A program made the position numbers and the translations under genes. From positions 1 through 52,207 of the forward strand of contig NZ_VCNJ01000069.1 in NCBI RefSeq assembly GCF_005938625.1: DNA of 52,207 nucleotides, written 5' to 3'. Positions 28,474 to 37,547 of this stretch are shown one piece after another (the stretch's first letter is position 1; the number at the start of each line of letters is the position of its first letter). Below the pieces are notes generated by a model. It was given only the letters and a program-made list of their open reading frames with translations. It was not told where the DNA came from and did no database searches. This stretch comes from Pseudomonas fluorescens. GTDB lineage: Bacteria > Pseudomonadota > Gammaproteobacteria > Pseudomonadales > Pseudomonadaceae.

Positions 28474-30301
28474 GGCTGTACTCCTTGGGCATCTGGGTGG
28501 CGGTCAGCGCGGTCGGACTAATTTCCCACCAGGTGTCGAGACCGGCGTCGTACAGCGGCGCAATCGCCGGTCGGCCGAAGCGGTTCCACCATACCGTGGA
28601 AATTCCCGGTGGGTAATAGTTGGGCACCCAGTAGTAACCCCACTGCAACACCCGATCCAGCGCGTGAGCGTGACGCAGCAGACTCTCGCGATTGTCCGCC
28701 TGCACCAGCCCCTCGAGCAGTGCATCGACGGCCGGATCGCGCAGCACCATGTAATTGTTCGAGCCTGGATCAGCGGCGCCATCGGAGCCGAAGTAATTGA
28801 ACATCTCACGCCCCGGTGCCTGGCTCACCGGATAAGCGGCAACAATCATGTCGTAATCGCGATTGCGCACGCGGTTGGTGTATTGCGCGGTGTCGACCTG
28901 GCGAATATCGAAGCCGATGCCGATCTGCGCCAGGTTGCGCTTAAAGGGCAACAACAGCCGCTCGAAACCTTTCTGGCCATTGAGAAACGTGAAGTGCAGC
29001 GGCTCGCCATTGGCGTTCATCAACTGATCACCCTGAGGTTTCCAGCCAGCGGCCTCCAGCAGTTTCAGTGCCTGCAATTGCTCGGCGCGGATATTGCCAC
29101 TGCCATCGGTTTTCGGTGCTTCAAACACCGTGGTGAACACTTCATCGGGAATCTGTCCGCGCAACGGCTCAAGAATCTTCAGCTCTTCGGCATCCGGCAA
29201 TGCAGTAGCCGCCAGTGCGCTGTGGGAGAAGAAGCTGCGCTGACGCAGGTACATGCTGCGCATCATCTGGCGGTTACTCCATTCGAAATCCCAGAGCATG
29301 GCGATTGCCTGGCGCACGCGGCGATCCTGAAACGGCGGTTTCTGCAGGTTGAACACAAAGCCCTGCGCACCTTGAGCGGCACCGGGTGCGAGATGTTCAC
29401 GGAGCAATTTGCCTTGCTCCAGCGCAGCCCCTGCGTAACCGATGGTGAAGCTGGTGGCGGAGAACTCGCGGTTGTAATCGAAGCCGCCAGCCTTGAGCAC
29501 CTGCCGTGACACGTCGGTGTCGGCGAAGAACTCCACGCTCAGTTGATCGAAGTTGTAGAGGCCGCGAGTGATCGGCAGATCCTTGGCCCACCAGTCCTGC
29601 ACCCGCTGGAATTTCACGCTGCGCCCGGCATCCACCGCGCTGATGCGATACGGGCCACTGCCTGGCGGGATCTCGAAACCACCGCCCTCGGCGAAATCAC
29701 GGGTCCGCCACCAATGTTCGGGCAGCACCGGCAGTGTCGCCAGATCCAGCGGCAAAGTGCGGCTGTCGTTGTTCTTGAAGAGAAAGCGCACTTGCGTCGG
29801 CGACTCGACGACGACCTCGGCGACATCGCGAAACTGCTGGCGGTATTTGAGGCTGCCCTGGGTGGTGAACAGGTTGAAGGTGTAACGAACGTCTTCGGCG
29901 GTGATCCGTGTGCCGTCATCGAAACGCGCCTTCGGGTTCAGGTAGAAGCGTATCCAGCGGCGATCCGGATCCAGCTCCATCTGCTGCGCCACCAGACCGT
30001 AGACGCTGTAGGGTTCGTCCTTGCTGCGATAGGCCAGTGGCGCGTAGAGCCAGCCATCGATGTCGGCCACGCCGGTGCCTTTGTCGGTGTAAGGAATCAG
30101 GTGATCGAACGGGCCGCTTTCCAGGGAAGACCGGCGCAGGCTGCCGCCCTTCGGTGCATCGGGGTTGGCGTAGGCCAGGTGCTGGAAGTCGGGAGCGTAC
30201 TTGGCGGGTTCGCCGTAGACCGTTAACGCCGGTTGCGGGGCGGCCCAACTGAACGGCGTTAAAAGCGCGAAAGCGCTGAATAAAATGAGCCTGGAGAACA
30301 T
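28460..30301 (-). CDS. yejA: YejA-type periplasmic peptide-binding protein
   Basis: This 613-residue protein is the family-5 extracellular solute-binding protein of the Yej system. A signal peptide (MFSRLILFSAFALLTPFSWA, cut near residue 20) is followed by the family opening ALTVYGEPAKY. Typical features are FDDGTRITAEDVRYTFN, PPGSGPYRIS, and the C-terminal GYYWVPNYYPPGISTVWWNRFG. A good ribosome site (AAAGGATC) precedes the start. This operon has a single binding protein; my recollection that other pseudomonads carry two in tandem was not checked. Confidence 0.9.
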   Translation of the reverse strand: MFSRLILFSAFALLTPFSWAAPQPALTVYGEPAKYAPDFQHLAYANPDAPKGGSLRRSSLESGPFDHLIPYTDKGTGVADIDGWLYAPLAYRSKDEPYSVYGLVAQQMELDPDRRWIRFYLNPKARFDDGTRITAEDVRYTFNLFTTQGSLKYRQQFRDVAEVVVESPTQVRFLFKNNDSRTLPLDLATLPVLPEHWWRTRDFAEGGGFEIPPGSGPYRISAVDAGRSVKFQRVQDWWAKDLPITRGLYNFDQLSVEFFADTDVSRQVLKAGGFDYNREFSATSFTIGYAGAALEQGKLLREHLAPGAAQGAQGFVFNLQKPPFQDRRVRQAIAMLWDFEWSNRQMMRSMYLRQRSFFSHSALAATALPDAEELKILEPLRGQIPDEVFTTVFEAPKTDGSGNIRAEQLQALKLLEAAGWKPQGDQLMNANGEPLHFTFLNGQKGFERLLLPFKRNLAQIGIGFDIRQVDTAQYTNRVRNRDYDMIVAAYPVSQAPGREMFNYFGSDGAADPGSNNYMVLRDPAVDALLEGLVQADNRESLLRHAHALDRVLQWGYYWVPNYYPPGISTVWWNRFGRPAIAPLYDAGLDTWWEISPTALTATQMPKEYSHVGL

Positions 30302-30333
30302 GGGCAGATCCTTTTACACGGTGTCGCTGACGA

Positions 30334-30411
30334 CCTCTTCGCGAGCAAGCTCGCTCCCACATGGATCTTCTGTGAACTCAAATCCCTGTGGGAGCGAGCT
30401 TGCTCGCGAAA
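30334..30411. repeat. Inverted REP pair
   Basis: CTCTTCGCGAGCAAGCTCGCTCCCACA and its inverse TGTGGGAGCGAGCTTGCTCGCGAAAG are separated by about 25 bases. This is the same class as 2804-2872. It lies upstream of the yej operon and downstream of the first TonB receptor gene. Confidence 0.85.
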
Positions 30412-30526
30412 GCGTCAATGCAGTCAACACACCTTCTGCCTACCTGTGATGTGCAACAGGCCGGCGATTTTTATAGGGCAGGCTTTAGATCAATCGGTGA
30501 CTAAAACCGGCCTTCGCTGATCATTT

Positions 30527-33181
30527 TCAAAACTTGTAACTGACCCGCGTGTACAACGTCCGGCCAAACGGATCGCCATATTTCGGGTCGTAGCCGCTCT
30601 GGAACGTGTAGGTCTGGTTGCTGAACGGTGGTTCGCGGTCAAACAGGTTTTTCGCCCCGAGGGTCACGCTCAGGGTCTTGCGCCAGGTGTAGGTACCGGC
30701 CAGGTCCCAGACGTTGTACGAGCCAACGTAATCGTGAGTGTCGCGATCGGAGTCGTGGTAACCGCTGGTGTAACGGTTGGTCAGAGCAGCGCCGAACGGG
30801 CCGTAATTCCAGCTACCGGTCAGGCTGTGCCGCCAGCGCGCCACGGCACCCGCCGAAGCAAAATCACCGCCACGAAAATCACCCAGCTTGTCGATGTAGT
30901 CGCCCTTGAGCTGTTGCTGATAGTCATAGCGGGTGACGTAAGTGCCTTGCAGGCCGATGCCGAAATTACCGTACGGCGTGCTCGGCAATCGGTAATCGAA
31001 GCTGACATCGACGCCATTGGTCTTGATCTTGCCGAGGTTGGCCAGCCCGGTGACGATGTGATCGATGGAGCCATCCGGCTTGCGGACCAGGCGATCCGGG
31101 TACAACTCAGGATTCTCGAACACCGCCGACTCGGGGAATTCGGCAATCTGGTTGGCAATGTCAATCCACCAGAAATCCAGCCCGGCCGTCAGGCGCTCAA
31201 ACGGCTGATAGACGAACCCGAGAGTGACGTTGCGCGCGGTTTCCGGGCTCAGATCGGTATTACCGCCGCTGGTGCGATTGAACTGCTGCGCGCAGTCGCG
31301 GTTGGCAATGCCGCCATTGCTCGGATTGCCGCCAGCGCACAAGCGTGGATCGTTGTAGTTGGCATTGGTGAAACTGGTAAAGGTCGGGTTGTACAACTCA
31401 TACAACGACGGCGCACGGAACCCTTCGCTGTAGGCACCGCGTACCACCAACTCCTTGAACGGCTGGAAGCGGAACGAGTATTTCGGATTGGTGGTGCTGC
31501 CGAAGTCACTGTACTTGTCGTGGCGTACGGCCGCGGACAATTCGAGGCTGTCGAGCACCGGCACGTTGACCTCGGCGTACTCGGCCGAGACGCTGCGATC
31601 CCCGGCAACGCTGCCGTTCGGATCAACACCAAGGCTTTGCACGTCGCCGGCAAATTGCGCGAAATCCTGATGGAAGTCTTCTTTGCGATACTCGCCGCCG
31701 AGCGCCAATGCCGAAGGGCCGGCGCCGAACCAGTCGCCGATTTCACGACTGATGCGCCCATCGATGGCCTTCACCCGCCCGACCGCCGTGGCGTAATCAC
31801 CGTCCACCGCGTTGGCCGCCAACAGCGCGGAACCGGCAGCTGTCTGCGGGCCGAACGGGTTGATCACGCCGTTGGCAATACCGGCGCTGACGGCGCGGTC
31901 GTTGACGTAACCGTCCTGAATGCTGTTGACCACTTTGTTCTGGTTGTACGAGGCACCGAGGTTGTAATCCCAGCCGACCAGCGAGCCGTCGAAACTCAGC
32001 AGCAAGCGCTGACTGGTGTTGTCGTCTTCGTGCTGACGCGCACCAACGGCGGTTTCGCGCCAGTTCACGTCGACCGGTTGCGTCGGGTCGAGGGCGAAAC
32101 CGCTCGGCGCGGGGGTGATGCCGTTGCCCGGATAGAACGTCGTGCCGGGGTTGACCTGATTGCCCATCAATGTGCCGGGGCCGATTTGCGTGCGGTTTTC
32201 GTTGCGCGCCCAAAAGTATTCGAGGCTGACATTGTGATCGTCCGACAGCTTGCCGGTGGCTTTGGCGAAGGCCGAGGTCTTCTCCGTTTCCGGCACCAGA
32301 TCGAGGTAGTTCCACAGGCTCTGCCGGCAAATGCCGTTACGCGCCAGCAAACCCGGTGCGTTGCAGCCTGAGCCGGCCAACGGGTTGGTGGCGTTACTGC
32401 CCTGACTCCAGTTGGCCGGCGATGCGGTGCCGGAGGTGTAATCGAGTCCGCGGTTCGGCTGATAGTTGTAGGTGTAACCCCGGTCTTCAGCGGCCAGGCG
32501 TTGCTGCTTGTCGTAACTGACTACACCAAATACGTTGAAGCGATCATCCTGCAAATCACCGAAGCCCCAACTGCCGCTGAAGTTGCGGCTTTCACCGCCA
32601 CCCGAATGGGTGGGCGTGTCGTAGTTGGTACTGATCTGCCCTTCGGTGAGGCTGGTCTTGGTGATGAAGTTGATCACCCCGCCAATCGCATCGGTGCCAT
32701 ACAGCGCCGAGGCGCCATCGCGCAGCACTTCCACACGGTCAATGGCGGCGAACGGAATGGTGTTGAGATCGACACCCGAGCCGTTGATCGCGTTGGTCGC
32801 GTTGTTGCTCAGGCGCCGACCGTTGAGTAGCACCAGCGTCTTGTTCGGACCGATGCCCCGCAGATCCGCATAGGACGCGCCACCACTGCTGGACCCCACC
32901 GAACGCCCGGAGCCGACCGAAGACTGGTTGGCGGAAATGCGACTGACCAGCTCCTCGGTGGTGGAAACACCCTGCTCGCGCAACTCTTCGACGCGCAGGA
33001 TGGTCACCGGCACCGCCGTTTCTGCATCGACCCGGCGGATTGCCGTCCCCGTGACTTCGACACGCTGCAGTTGGGTGGTCGGTTCGGTTGCCGTGCCGTC
33101 GGCGGCAATGGCCGGCAGCGTGTTGATTGCCAGCAGCAAGGCCAGGCTCAAAGGTGATTTGACGGGTGAAAACTGAATCAT
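30527..33181 (-). CDS. TonB-dependent outer-membrane receptor (no signalling domain)
   Basis: This 884-residue protein is a TonB-dependent receptor that would import a large or scarce ligand across the outer membrane. It has a signal peptide (cut near residue 27 in NTLPAIAA), a TonB-box-like QRVEVTG stretch, and a plug domain with LRGIGPNKTLVLLNGRR and VEVLRDGASALYGTDAIGGVINF. A long beta-barrel ends in aromatic YTRVSYKF. There is no STN domain. The ligand cannot be predicted. Eight bases upstream of the start, a 9-bp hairpin covers the ribosome site (listed separately). The RES toxin gene lies 118 bases upstream on the same strand. Confidence 0.92.
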   Translation of the reverse strand: MIQFSPVKSPLSLALLLAINTLPAIAADGTATEPTTQLQRVEVTGTAIRRVDAETAVPVTILRVEELREQGVSTTEELVSRISANQSSVGSGRSVGSSSGGASYADLRGIGPNKTLVLLNGRRLSNNATNAINGSGVDLNTIPFAAIDRVEVLRDGASALYGTDAIGGVINFITKTSLTEGQISTNYDTPTHSGGGESRNFSGSWGFGDLQDDRFNVFGVVSYDKQQRLAAEDRGYTYNYQPNRGLDYTSGTASPANWSQGSNATNPLAGSGCNAPGLLARNGICRQSLWNYLDLVPETEKTSAFAKATGKLSDDHNVSLEYFWARNENRTQIGPGTLMGNQVNPGTTFYPGNGITPAPSGFALDPTQPVDVNWRETAVGARQHEDDNTSQRLLLSFDGSLVGWDYNLGASYNQNKVVNSIQDGYVNDRAVSAGIANGVINPFGPQTAAGSALLAANAVDGDYATAVGRVKAIDGRISREIGDWFGAGPSALALGGEYRKEDFHQDFAQFAGDVQSLGVDPNGSVAGDRSVSAEYAEVNVPVLDSLELSAAVRHDKYSDFGSTTNPKYSFRFQPFKELVVRGAYSEGFRAPSLYELYNPTFTSFTNANYNDPRLCAGGNPSNGGIANRDCAQQFNRTSGGNTDLSPETARNVTLGFVYQPFERLTAGLDFWWIDIANQIAEFPESAVFENPELYPDRLVRKPDGSIDHIVTGLANLGKIKTNGVDVSFDYRLPSTPYGNFGIGLQGTYVTRYDYQQQLKGDYIDKLGDFRGGDFASAGAVARWRHSLTGSWNYGPFGAALTNRYTSGYHDSDRDTHDYVGSYNVWDLAGTYTWRKTLSVTLGAKNLFDREPPFSNQTYTFQSGYDPKYGDPFGRTLYTRVSYKF

Positions 33182-33188
33182 GAACAGC

Positions 33189-33218
33189 CATCCCTGCGTT
33201 TTGGTTTATGCAGGGATG
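33189..33218 (-). promoter_or_regulatory. Hairpin covering the ribosome site of the first TonB receptor
   Basis: On the minus strand CATCCCTGC pairs perfectly with GCAGGGATG across a 12-base loop, ending 7 bases before the ATG. The 3' arm holds the AGGGA ribosome site and CAGGGATG, which matches the CsrA/RsmA core CARGGAUG. This would allow translational control. An analogous hairpin precedes the second receptor. Confidence 0.5.
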
Positions 33219-33299
33219 TGCGATGACAAATAAGGATTTATAGAGGGCGACTTAGACTGTTGAGTGCTGAGGTTATGCAAAGAATGCCATGCCTCCGTA

Positions 33300-33803
33300 T
33301 CAAGCCGATGCCATCTCCCGCAGCAACCGTGTATCCAGGCCAAAACGTTCTTGAGAGACCATCTTGAACTGCCCCTCTGCCAGGTCGCAGCTCACCAGCA
33401 GATTCCACGAGTGGCGGGTTGCCGCCGAGGGAATCAGGACAAACGGATGCTCATCCAGTAAAGCGTCGGCAAACCGCTGCTGGTTGGGCGACGGCCAAGC
33501 GGGACTCAACCAGTAAGGATTCGGTACCTCTTCGGGCTGAACGACTTTGACCCGTGCATCGCGGATGACCTCAAAGCACGTCAGCACATAAGGCTCTCTG
33601 TCCAGTGCATCAAAACTATTATTGGCTGCCACCTCCAGAATGGCCGAGGACGGGTCGACAGATGCATAGACGACTCGCCGGCCAGGCGCATTCCATCGAC
33701 CGCCCTTCAGTTTTGAACCCATCCCGCTGTCCCATGTCTCTCCGTAGGCCTCCTGATCCAGGCGCCAGCCATACCAGTGCCCTTCCCAGGGCAAGGGATT
33801 CAT
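33300..33803 (-). CDS. RES-domain toxin (NAD-degrading type)
   Basis: This 167-residue protein is a RES-domain toxin. Members of this family (Res, MbcT, ParT) deplete NAD or modify proteins with ADP-ribose and so stop growth. Visible key positions are R14 in YGWRL, GGRWN at 34-38, Y46 in VVYAS and E57 in SAILE, which fits the Arg-Tyr-Glu pocket. The ATG at 33803 overlaps the antitoxin stop (ATGA), the usual coupling for these pairs; a start 9 codons upstream would lie inside the antitoxin. The order antitoxin then toxin is as expected. Confidence 0.9.
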   Translation of the reverse strand: MNPLPWEGHWYGWRLDQEAYGETWDSGMGSKLKGGRWNAPGRRVVYASVDPSSAILEVAANNSFDALDREPYVLTCFEVIRDARVKVVQPEEVPNPYWLSPAWPSPNQQRFADALLDEHPFVLIPSAATRHSWNLLVSCDLAEGQFKMVSQERFGLDTRLLREMASA

Positions 33804-34276
33804 GGGTAACCCCCGTACAGGACCCGACACAAGTATTGCTCGACCATCTGGAAACCGAGCGGATGGTGGGTCAACTCCAACGGCACGTAGCCGTTAAGGT
33901 ACGGGGTGGACTTCTGCATCCATCTCTCCGCCTGTGACAGCCCCCCGAACGCACGAATGGCCATCTCCAGCACCAGCGCATATTGATAGGCGACAACGCT
34001 CTGCTGCGAGTCAAGCCGTAGCGATTTGCCTTCCTTCAGCAGTCGCTGCACGGTTCTGACAGACCTGCCGGTGATGCGTTTGACCATGTCTTCGCGCAGG
34101 TACATTTCGGAAGTTGAAAGCATGTTGACGACGTCGCTCAGCTCAAAACCCTTCTCGGTAAGGCGTACAATCAGCATCGCGTCGTCACCGAGGTCCTGAC
34201 CATGCACGAGCAAATCGACCGGTGTTCCCTCGGCCTTCTTCAGGCCCGTCAACCGGGGCGATTTTCGAGTGGGCAT
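33800..34276 (-). CDS. Xre/MbcA/ParS-type antitoxin with DUF2384 domain
   Basis: This 158-residue protein is the antitoxin of the RES pair. The N-terminal half holds an Xre-like DNA-binding region (REDMVKRITGRSVRTVQRLLKEG). The C-terminal half is the DUF2384 toxin-binding domain (LVLEMAIRAFGGLSQAERWMQ, YLNGYVPLEL). Two starts are plausible. The ATG at 34276 has GGAGG 8 bases upstream and gives the usual family length. An ATG at 34372 with AAGGA 6 bases upstream would add 32 residues. The C-terminal tail plugs the toxin site in known pairs. Self-repression is expected. Confidence 0.88.
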   Translation of the reverse strand: MPTRKSPRLTGLKKAEGTPVDLLVHGQDLGDDAMLIVRLTEKGFELSDVVNMLSTSEMYLREDMVKRITGRSVRTVQRLLKEGKSLRLDSQQSVVAYQYALVLEMAIRAFGGLSQAERWMQKSTPYLNGYVPLELTHHPLGFQMVEQYLCRVLYGGYP

Positions 34277-34438
34277 TGCGACATCCTCCATGGGGCATCT
34301 GGCGCGATCATCGATCCAGAAGTTGCGCAGGGAATAAACAGAGGTTTCATGCTCTATGTGTGGGGTACGCATAATCGATCCTTTATCTGGGAGCCTGAGC
34401 GTACAAACCGCTCAGCGACTTCAATGTCAGGTCCGATG

Positions 34439-34444
34439 CTATAG
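34439..34444 (-). promoter_or_regulatory. Candidate -10 of the toxin-antitoxin operon
   Basis: The minus strand reads TATAGC, a passable -10, downstream of the inverted repeat at 34454-34481. It lies about 70 bases before the longer antitoxin start and 160 before the shorter one. It is a visual match only. Confidence 0.25.
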
Positions 34445-34453
34445 ATCGCGCTT

Positions 34454-34481
34454 CCGACGACCAACCTGAAAAGGTCGTCGG
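34454..34481. repeat. 9-bp perfect inverted repeat upstream of the toxin-antitoxin pair
   Basis: CCGACGACC and GGTCGTCGG flank a 10-base loop. There is no T-run after it on either strand, so it does not look like an intrinsic terminator. Its place just upstream of a possible -10 suits an operator for the antitoxin, or it may cap the 3' end of the second TonB receptor transcript. Confidence 0.5.
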
Positions 34482-34546
34482 AAAAATCCCCTGCTTGCCG
34501 CAAAACATGCCATTTTCCGTAGGACGTAAACCCGAGATTCCCGCCC

Positions 34547-37456
34547 TCAGCCGCCGAAGTGATAACTCACATCGAGCCACCATTGCCGTCCGTACGGGTC
34601 ATAGTTGCCGGTCGGATAATACGGCCACCCCGCCGAGTCATCGTGTTTGACCTGATTGAGCACGTTGTTCACGGTCAGCCCGACACTTGCCCGGTCATTA
34701 AGCTTGTAACGCGCACTGGCGTTGAACACTGTCCACGGCGACAGGCGCCCGTCTCCTGCGCCGTTGGTGACTGAACCGTAACGAATACCCATCAGCGTCG
34801 CCGTGGCTTTCTGATAATCCCAGGTCAGGCTGGCGTTGACCTTGCTGCGCCAGTCGTAATTGGTGCGTGAGGTGCGCCAGTCTTGCGTCGGTGCTTCTTC
34901 CGATTCCTTGTAATAATGCGAAAGCACCAAGGTGTAGCCCAGCGCCGAACTGAACGCGCCGTACTGCCCGGCACCCCAGCGAATATTGCTCTTGAAGTCC
35001 AGACCACTGACCCGCTCGCTGGCGGCGTTGATCGCATTGACCCGCACGCGGTTCAACTGGTTGGGATCGACCGCCGCATTGCCGGCGTTGCGATCGATGC
35101 GCGCCAGGGTCGATTGGCAATTGGCCGAATTGATGTCCTGCGTACCGTTGCGGCATTCGTTTTCCTGCTGTAGCAGACGGTTTTCATCGACGGTGGTCAG
35201 CAGATCATCAATCTCCACGCGCCAGAAATCGGTGGAGAAATCGAAATTGCGCGAAGGCGACCAGACAAAGCCGTAGGTCCATGATTTACCACGTTCCGAC
35301 TCCAGATTCGCCGTGCCGCTTTGGGTGTAGTCGACGCGCCCGCGATCACACGCGCCCTCCACGCCCTGGCTGCAACCGTAGTAGTCGATCTGCGCCGGGT
35401 AGTAGCCATTGCTATCGGACTGATAGATGTAGTTCAGGTCCGGCGCACGGAAACTGGTGCCGTAACTGCCGCGCAGCAACAGGCTGGTCACCGGGCGCCA
35501 CTCAAGCCCGAGGTTGTAGGTTTTCTGCTGCTCGGTGCGGCCGCTGAATTTGTATTGATCCCAGCGCCCGGCGGCGGTTGCCAGAATCGTGTCAGTCAAC
35601 GGAATGCTGAACTCGCCTCCCGCCGCGTAACGTTTGCGCGAGCCGCCGGAACTTTGCTGTGGGCTTACGCCGTAAAACGTGCCGTCGTTGAGGCTGTCAT
35701 CCGGGTCGACACGGTATTCCTGCTTGCCCGCCTCCAGCACACCGGCGAAGCCCACCGGGCCGGCCGGCAAGTCGAACAGATCACCATTGACCGAAGCGTT
35801 GTAACTGGTCGACACCGATTTGCTGCTCTGGGTCAGGTTGCCGCGAAACTGCTGCCACTCCTGCGGCGTCAGCGGCCGGTCGAGCCGCGAGGCGTCCGGG
35901 GCGAACACCGGATAACCGCCGCTCACACCTAACTGCGGGCCGAGGTAGAAATCCTGAATCGATGACAGTGGCGTGTAGCGCGTGGTCCTGACGCTGCGAT
36001 ATTCCGAGCGATTGGCTGCCAGATCGTAACTCCAGCCGGTGTCGGCGATCTTGTCCGAGAGGCCGAGAGTGCCAGTCCACGAGGTATCGCGCCACTTGCT
36101 GTTGTTGCTGGTGCGACCACCGATTTCCTCTTCGCCGAAGCGCCGATACCAGCGTTCAAGATTGCCGCTGTTCTGATTGATGAAGTCCGGCGAGGTGAAG
36201 GTCGGCCCGCGCGTGTTGTTCTGGATATGGTCGAGGCCGTACATCAAGTCGGCGAAGACCTGGCCGCTGTCGCTGAAGTGCCAGGTGCCACGGGTGTAGC
36301 CGTCGTAGTTTTCCTTCTGGGTCTGCACGGTCCAGTAATCGTTGTACATCTGATCGGTGCGGCAGCGCCCGCCGCTGTTGACCAGTTTGTTGTCGAAGGT
36401 GCCCTGATAAGCACCGCAACCCGGTCCCAGATAACGACTGTTGCTCAGGTCGCGGCGGTAACCGACGTCCGCCAGCGGGCCGTTTTGCATAAAGCCACGG
36501 TCGTCGGCCCAGATCGGATCGCGGTTAGTCAGTTCCAGACCGAACAAACCGTCAAAATCCCCCCAACTGCCGCCGCCGCTAATCTGCAAGCGCTGGTTGT
36601 CGCCACCGCCGCGTTCGCTGGTGCCACCCTTGAGGTTGACGTCGACGCCGTTGATCTTGTCCTTGAGGATGATGTTGACCACCCCGGCAATCGCGTCCGA
36701 GCCGTAAATCGCCGAGGCGCCGCTGCTGAGGATTTCGATGCGCTCGATGACCGCCGACGGAATGTTCGCCAGGTTGGTGAAGTTGACCTTGCCGTCGTAC
36801 GGCGTCGGGTAGTCGGCCACGCGACGGCCATTGATCAGCACCAGCGTATGGTTCGGCCCGAGGCCGCGCAGGTTGAGCGCGCTGGCCGCCGGTTGCCAGG
36901 TGTTGCCGTAATCTTCGCCTTGGGTCATGCCGGTATTTTGCGTCTGCGTCGCGAGGGCGTCGTAGACGTTTTTGTAGCCGCGCGCTTCCATTTCTTCGTG
37001 GGTGATGACGTTGACCGGCGTGGCGCCATCGCTCTGCGCGCGGGCAATGCGCGAACCGGTGACGGTGACTTTTTCCATGCGGTAATCGGCACTGGTGACC
37101 GGCGCCACGGTAGTGACTTTTGCCGGCGCGTCGGCTGCGCGAACGGTCAGGCCCTGAGCGCTTTGCTCGACTTGCAGGTCGCTGCCGAGCAAGGCTTTTT
37201 CCACCGCTTGGCGGCCGCCCAATGCACCGCGCACCGCCGCGCTGCGTTTGCCTTGCACCAGTTCCTGACTAAAGGAAATCGGCACGCCGCTCTGCCGCGA
37301 GATGTCCAGCAGCACTTCGTCGAGCGGCCCGGTGGCGATGTCGAAGGTGAACACCGCCGCAGCGGGTTCCTGGGCAACCGCCGCCCATGGACTGATGCCC
37401 ATCGCCAATGCGGCGGCGAGGGTCAATCGAGGTAATTGTTGTTTGATCGAGAACAT
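34547..37456 (-). CDS. TonB-dependent receptor with N-terminal signalling (STN) domain
   Basis: This 969-residue receptor has a signal peptide (MFSIKQQLPRLTLAAALAMG onward, cut near AVAQ), then an STN/secretin domain (FTFDIATGPLDEVLLDISRQSGVPISF), which senses ligand and signals to an anti-sigma factor. The plug follows (LRGLGPNHTLVLINGRR, EILSSGASAIYGSDAIAGVVNI), then a barrel ending WWLDVSYHFGG. The sigma and anti-sigma genes lie directly upstream on the same strand, so this is a FecA-type surface signalling set. The ligand is unknown. The start at 37456 removes 75 residues of out-of-frame-like sequence. A hairpin covers its ribosome site. Confidence 0.92.
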   Translation of the reverse strand: MFSIKQQLPRLTLAAALAMGISPWAAVAQEPAAAVFTFDIATGPLDEVLLDISRQSGVPISFSQELVQGKRSAAVRGALGGRQAVEKALLGSDLQVEQSAQGLTVRAADAPAKVTTVAPVTSADYRMEKVTVTGSRIARAQSDGATPVNVITHEEMEARGYKNVYDALATQTQNTGMTQGEDYGNTWQPAASALNLRGLGPNHTLVLINGRRVADYPTPYDGKVNFTNLANIPSAVIERIEILSSGASAIYGSDAIAGVVNIILKDKINGVDVNLKGGTSERGGGDNQRLQISGGGSWGDFDGLFGLELTNRDPIWADDRGFMQNGPLADVGYRRDLSNSRYLGPGCGAYQGTFDNKLVNSGGRCRTDQMYNDYWTVQTQKENYDGYTRGTWHFSDSGQVFADLMYGLDHIQNNTRGPTFTSPDFINQNSGNLERWYRRFGEEEIGGRTSNNSKWRDTSWTGTLGLSDKIADTGWSYDLAANRSEYRSVRTTRYTPLSSIQDFYLGPQLGVSGGYPVFAPDASRLDRPLTPQEWQQFRGNLTQSSKSVSTSYNASVNGDLFDLPAGPVGFAGVLEAGKQEYRVDPDDSLNDGTFYGVSPQQSSGGSRKRYAAGGEFSIPLTDTILATAAGRWDQYKFSGRTEQQKTYNLGLEWRPVTSLLLRGSYGTSFRAPDLNYIYQSDSNGYYPAQIDYYGCSQGVEGACDRGRVDYTQSGTANLESERGKSWTYGFVWSPSRNFDFSTDFWRVEIDDLLTTVDENRLLQQENECRNGTQDINSANCQSTLARIDRNAGNAAVDPNQLNRVRVNAINAASERVSGLDFKSNIRWGAGQYGAFSSALGYTLVLSHYYKESEEAPTQDWRTSRTNYDWRSKVNASLTWDYQKATATLMGIRYGSVTNGAGDGRLSPWTVFNASARYKLNDRASVGLTVNNVLNQVKHDDSAGWPYYPTGNYDPYGRQWWLDVSYHFGG

Positions 37457-37464
37457 CGAAGGGT

Positions 37465-37491
37465 TTCCCTGTTGGAGGCATCTGCAGGGAA
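37465..37491 (-). promoter_or_regulatory. Hairpin covering the ribosome site of the second TonB receptor
   Basis: On the minus strand TTCCCTG pairs with CAGGGAA over a 13-base loop, ending 8 bases before the ATG. The 3' arm holds AGGGA exactly 9 bases from the start, the same spacing as in the first receptor. ACAGGGA matches the CsrA/RsmA core. Confidence 0.45.
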
Positions 37492-37547
37492 TGAGCAGCG
37501 GGCCAGCGCTTTTTATAGGGCGGCGATTAGGCCAAGAAGTTATGGGG

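Noticed and set aside
30734..32371. A 545-codon open frame antisense to the first TonB receptor
   Set aside because: The receptor is intact in the other direction, and the antisense frame has the same biased, family-less composition as other shadows.
34454..34481. Intrinsic terminator of the second TonB receptor
   Set aside because: The hairpin has a T-run before it rather than after it on the minus strand, and an A-run after it on the plus strand. It does not fit a terminator in either direction.
36227..37435. A 402-codon open frame antisense to the second TonB receptor
   Set aside because: It is a shadow of an intact receptor gene, rich in Val, Asp and Arg with no recognisable domain.
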